64,000 bases of DNA from Aeromicrobium piscarium (GTDB taxonomy: Bacteria; Actinomycetota; Actinomycetes; Propionibacteriales; Nocardioidaceae), in contig NZ_VLNT01000003.1 of assembly GCF_007421815.1 (NCBI RefSeq), positions 1 to 64,000 of the forward strand, read 5' to 3'. This document shows positions 61,601 to 64,000 of the stretch, one piece after another. Made by a program: the position numbers and the translations under genes. The notes below the pieces were generated by a model. That model did no database searches, was not told the DNA's origin, and saw only the letters and a program-made list of their open reading frames with translations. Position 1 is the first letter of the stretch; each line of letters starts with the position of its first letter.

Positions 61601-63364
61601 AGCCGCGTGTCACCGGAGCCGATCCGGCCGTTGACACGCCGCCAGTCGGCCGCCGCGAGGATGGCACGGCGCGGACTGCACGAGCCGTGGTCGGTCATCG
61701 AGGCCTTCGCATCGCAGCAGGGTGACTTCCGCGATCTGCCTCCGGGATCCTTCTCCGAGCACGACCTGGAGGACGGCAAGCTCGTCCCGGTCGATCGCGA
61801 GCCCGGCGGACATGCGGCGGGCCTGGTCGTCGGGACGATCCGCAGCTTCACGGAGAAGCATCCGGAGGGGATGCTGCGGGTCGCCATCTTCAGCGATCCG
61901 TCCCGGTCCCTGGGCGCGCTGGCGGCACCGGAATGCGATCGCATCGTCGCGGCTCTCGACCTCGCCGAGCGGCTGCGGCTCCCGGTCGAATGGTTCGCGG
62001 TGTCGGCCGGAGCGCGGGTGGCGATGGACTCGGGGACCGAGAATATGGACGCCGTCGCGTCCGCGCTCCGCCGGATCGTGGAGTTCACGCAGGCCGGTGG
62101 AGTCATCAACATCCTCGTCACGGGCGTGACGGTCGGCGCGCAACCGTATTTCAATGCCGAGGCGACCATGCTGATGCACACCCGCGGCATCCTGGTGATG
62201 GTCGGGGACTCGTCGATGGTGCTGACGGGCAAGGACGCACTGGACTTCGCCGGAGCGGTCTCGGCCGACACCAATCAGGGGATCGGCGGCTACGAGAGGA
62301 TCATGGGGCCGAACGGTCAGGCGCAGTACCACGCCGAGACCATCGAAGAGGCCTACGGTCTGCTGCTGCGGCACTACGAGTTCAGCTATGTGAGTCCGGG
62401 GGAGCCCAGCGTGCGTCCGCGAGGATCCACCGATCCCGCGGACAGGATGATCGGCGAGGAGCCCCACCGTGGGCCGGAATCGGCCTTCATGAAGGTCGCG
62501 GACATCTTCGATCCCCGCCTCAATCCCGAGCGCAAGGCTCCGTTCTCGATGCGATCGCTGATGAAGGCGGTGATCGACCGCGACTCGATGCCGCTGGAGC
62601 GGTGGGGTGACATGCACGGGGCCGACACCGCGATCGTCTGGGACGCCTACCTGGCCGGAACGGCCGTGAGCCTCGTGGGAGTGGAGTCGCATGGCATCGA
62701 GCGTTCTGACGGCTACCCGCTCGACGGGCCCTCGAGCTGGACGGCGGGAACGCTGTTCCCTCGTTCGTCGAAGAAGATCGCCCGCGCGATCAACGCCGCG
62801 TCCGGGATCCGACCGCTGGTGGTGTTGGCGAATCTGGCCGGATTCGACGGATCGCCGGAATCACTGAGACTCGGGCAGCTGGAGTTCGGCGCGGAGATCG
62901 GACGATCCATCGTGAACTTCTCCGGACCCATCGTCCTCTGCGTGGTCGCCCGCTATCACGGGGGAGCCTTCGTGGTGTTCTCCCAGAGGCTGAACGACTC
63001 GATGCGGGTGCTGGCCGTCGACGGGGCGAAGGCCTCGGTGATCGGCGGTGCCGCCGCGGCATCGGTGGTGTTCCAGCGCGAGGTCGAGGCCGAGGTGAGA
63101 CAGGACTCGCGCGTGCGGGAGCTGCAGGCACGGGCGGAGGAGAGGGGTGGCACCTCTCCTCAGGCCGAGATCGAGCTCGCCGAAGCTCGTGAAGAGGTCC
63201 GGCACGAGGTGCGCCGACGGATCGCCGAGAGATTCGACGCGATCCACACCATCGAGCGTGCCCTGAGCGTCGGATCGGTCCACCGGATCATCGAGCCGGA
63301 GTCCCTCCGGGCCGCGCTCGTGGAGGAGCTGGCGCTTCAGCAGAAGGAAATGAGGATGTCATGA
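58670..63364 (+). CDS. Single-chain biotin-dependent acyl-CoA carboxylase (BC-BCCP-central-CT)
   Basis: A 1564-residue protein. Residues 1-450 are a biotin carboxylase with GGGGRG (172-177), 'RDCSVQRRRQKVVEE' (238-252) and 'LEVNTRLQVEHGVTEL' (298-313). Residues about 545-655 are a biotin carrier domain with K622 in ESMKM. About 655-990 is a linking region with no motif I know. About 990-1540 is a two-part carboxyltransferase ('INILVTGVTVGAQPYF', 'LTGKDALDFAGAVS', 'LANLAGFDGSPESL'). This order is that of eukaryotic acetyl-CoA carboxylase, not of the usual two-subunit actinobacterial enzymes. ATG 58670 follows AGGAG by eight bases. The acyl substrate is unknown; the neighbours suggest a branched acyl-CoA. 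Confidence 0.88.
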   Translation: MRVVIVNRSDAAMRALHSLREANLGGAEYHSIILHTESDADAPWVTMSDEAVCLGPTMTVDPSTGERRHSFTDLAVLRHALESARADLAWVGWGFVSESPAFARLCEELGIRLAGPSAEVMELLGDKVRAKAHASAAGLNCLPSFGPLDGSTSPQEAVDAVGLPLLVKASAGGGGRGIRVVQRAEELAPAVKTASAEAAAAFGDAGVYAERLVPRAKHLEVQVAADARGLVRAFGVRDCSVQRRRQKVVEESASGLPAELKDRLIREAVSLLEGTGYVGVATVEFLYDLDTRDAYFLEVNTRLQVEHGVTELTTGVDLVRLQLSLAHGEALEPSLVAEHGAAVEVRITAENPSEGFAPSPGRVAVLDIPSLPGVRVDQGISEGQSISSEFDPLIVKVLAVGSDRKQAVARLRAALDLSSIAIEGGATTLGMVRQILASEEFRRGDMTTDWLDQRSRRDETWGLEEHLEDALVLAAVSFGMRERRRIVRRFAERGRREVGHGESAESMHRQTISSGPRRADVLTGRAGPRTWIVQMAGREVQVDLRASGRFWTAEIDGRRVRAVVVGTDRQTQVVIEGHTLTFRTGEDDAVRALAPCVVTRVLVRPGQRVEVDDVVATTESMKMEASVHATAAGVVEEVAVVPGQQVSAGQSLLRIVADGRADDVRFPSTRFRPMATVPAGDHLAASIGGWCTRRPAERRYDTVSTEQAQLILSEIGRLSLVPGDEPTAVDGELDLDEVERQDALYRRAIARARLSGLQPDLVDLLRSDGAMRAMSGWSSIELAALMQATRGPLPAVHRVLRALIAWRELEPSLGPEARSWLATERDLDELEEAHRFEFWRLSEFDIAHVRSTGSMHLIDASARSNPADRRVLVFVHLAGDRLALSRWTQAVRTAMHVLRVWCVTHDVPEDLDMHRIVVETEAAWDVVLPDLRHAMSALQEDATSLGLQQVVMRIGRGEEERVLHIPAPARTGMTLGTSRVSPEPIRPLTRRQSAAARMARRGLHEPWSVIEAFASQQGDFRDLPPGSFSEHDLEDGKLVPVDREPGGHAAGLVVGTIRSFTEKHPEGMLRVAIFSDPSRSLGALAAPECDRIVAALDLAERLRLPVEWFAVSAGARVAMDSGTENMDAVASALRRIVEFTQAGGVINILVTGVTVGAQPYFNAEATMLMHTRGILVMVGDSSMVLTGKDALDFAGAVSADTNQGIGGYERIMGPNGQAQYHAETIEEAYGLLLRHYEFSYVSPGEPSVRPRGSTDPADRMIGEEPHRGPESAFMKVADIFDPRLNPERKAPFSMRSLMKAVIDRDSMPLERWGDMHGADTAIVWDAYLAGTAVSLVGVESHGIERSDGYPLDGPSSWTAGTLFPRSSKKIARAINAASGIRPLVVLANLAGFDGSPESLRLGQLEFGAEIGRSIVNFSGPIVLCVVARYHGGAFVVFSQRLNDSMRVLAVDGAKASVIGGAAAASVVFQREVEAEVRQDSRVRELQARAEERGGTSPQAEIELAEAREEVRHEVRRRIAERFDAIHTIERALSVGSVHRIIEPESLRAALVEELALQQKEMRMS

Positions 63365-64000
63365 CTGGGGAACTGCTGATCGACCAACCCCGGGCACATG
63401 TGCTCAGGCTGATGATCAACCGCCCGGATCGGCTCAATGCCTATACCAGCGAGTTGTGTGTGGAGCTGCGTGGGGCGATCGACCGGGCGGCGACCAGGGA
63501 CGAGATCCGCGTGCTGGTGATCACCGGCACCGGCCGGGCCTTCTGCTCCGGGGGCGATGTCAAGGACGAGGCGGTGCTCCGCAAAGCCGAGGAGCGGCAG
63601 TTCGGCCATGCGGTGGTCATGCGCGAGGGCATGCATACGGTCATCGAGGCCCTTCACGAGTTCGACAAACCGACGATCGCGGCCGTGAACGGAGTCGCGG
63701 TGGCTGGGGGCCTGACCCTGGCCCTGGCCTGTGACTTCCGGATATGTTCGGAGGAGGCGCGACTCGGCGACACCTCCGGGAGAGTGGGTCTGCTGCCCGA
63801 CGAGGGCGGGGCGTGGTACTTCCCGCGGGTGCTCGGTTACCCGCGCGCGCTGCGGATGTCACTGCTCGGCGAGGTCTACGACGCCGACGAGGCGCTCGCG
63901 CTCGGACTGGCCGACGAGGTCGTCCCCGATGCGGAGTTGCCCTCCCGGGCACTCGACCTGGCCGGCCGGCTGGCCGAGGCGGCGCCGTTAGCCGCTCGAG
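63361..64000 (+). CDS. Crotonase-family (enoyl-CoA hydratase/isomerase) protein, 3' end missing
   Basis: The first 213 residues of a crotonase. The oxyanion-hole segments are 'GRAFCSGGD' (about 58-66) and 'GVAVAGGLTLALACD' (about 111-125). Both glutamates of classical enoyl-CoA hydratase are missing: T119 and S139 stand in their places, while D147-E148 ('LPDEGG') offer carboxylates as in some isomerases and hydrolases. The exact reaction is therefore open. ATG 63361 overlaps the carboxylase stop (ATGA). The gene continues past the right edge. Confidence 0.88.
   Translation, partial: MTGELLIDQPRAHVLRLMINRPDRLNAYTSELCVELRGAIDRAATRDEIRVLVITGTGRAFCSGGDVKDEAVLRKAEERQFGHAVVMREGMHTVIEALHEFDKPTIAAVNGVAVAGGLTLALACDFRICSEEARLGDTSGRVGLLPDEGGAWYFPRVLGYPRALRMSLLGEVYDADEALALGLADEVVPDAELPSRALDLAGRLAEAAPLAAR

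Overview
The window is 64 kb of high-GC chromosomal DNA from an actinobacterium. Evidence for this is the mycothiol ligase MshC, the gene order pgsA2-DUF881-sbp-DUF881-gcvH-garA-ftsR-DUF151-merR-gcvP (the order of Rv1822 to Rv1832 in Mycobacterium tuberculosis), a 13E12/DUF222 HNH gene with an actinobacterial LexA box, and many leaderless genes. I cannot name the genus from sequence alone. No prophage, intact transposon, CRISPR array or rRNA is visible. One tRNA (Leu, anticodon GAG) is present.

Layout. 1-10.4 kb: start of a superoxide dismutase, then the conserved envelope/regulatory cluster, ending in gcvP behind a glycine riboswitch, followed by small membrane and SRPBCC genes. 10.5-14.7 kb (minus strand): assimilatory sulfate reduction and siroheme genes cysH-cysD-cysN-cysG, without a sulfite reductase. 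14.8-21.9 kb: mixed housekeeping genes, a MarR-MFS pair, a LexA-controlled HNH gene and an M20 amidohydrolase. 22-40.4 kb: a nucleic-acid scavenging region. It holds a BMP-type nucleoside ABC importer, cytidine deaminase, thymidine phosphorylase, adenosine deaminase, a uridine-kinase-like protein and deoxyribose-phosphate aldolase, then a secreted 5'-nucleotidase and a secreted nuclease behind a possible PHO box. A cytochrome P450 and a MaoC-fold protein sit inside the salvage operon. 40.5-56.6 kb: tRNA-Leu, RNase H, a flavoprotein, an M23 peptidase, a MoxR-VWA pair, a peptidase, UppP, BluB, CorA, MshC, MgtE and PAC2. 56.7 kb to the end: a catabolic-looking operon of SDR, alpha-methylacyl-CoA racemase, a 1564-residue single-chain biotin-dependent carboxylase, and a crotonase-family gene cut by the window edge.

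Two genome-wide habits stand out. First, at least 13 genes start exactly six bases after a TANNNT-type -10 box with no Shine-Dalgarno sequence, which suggests leaderless mRNAs and fixes their starts. Second, intergenic DNA is full of palindromic repeat families. One insertion, between the ATPase and permease genes of the nucleoside importer, carries two mini-ORFs joined by ATGA overlaps, so that translational coupling appears to run through the insertion.
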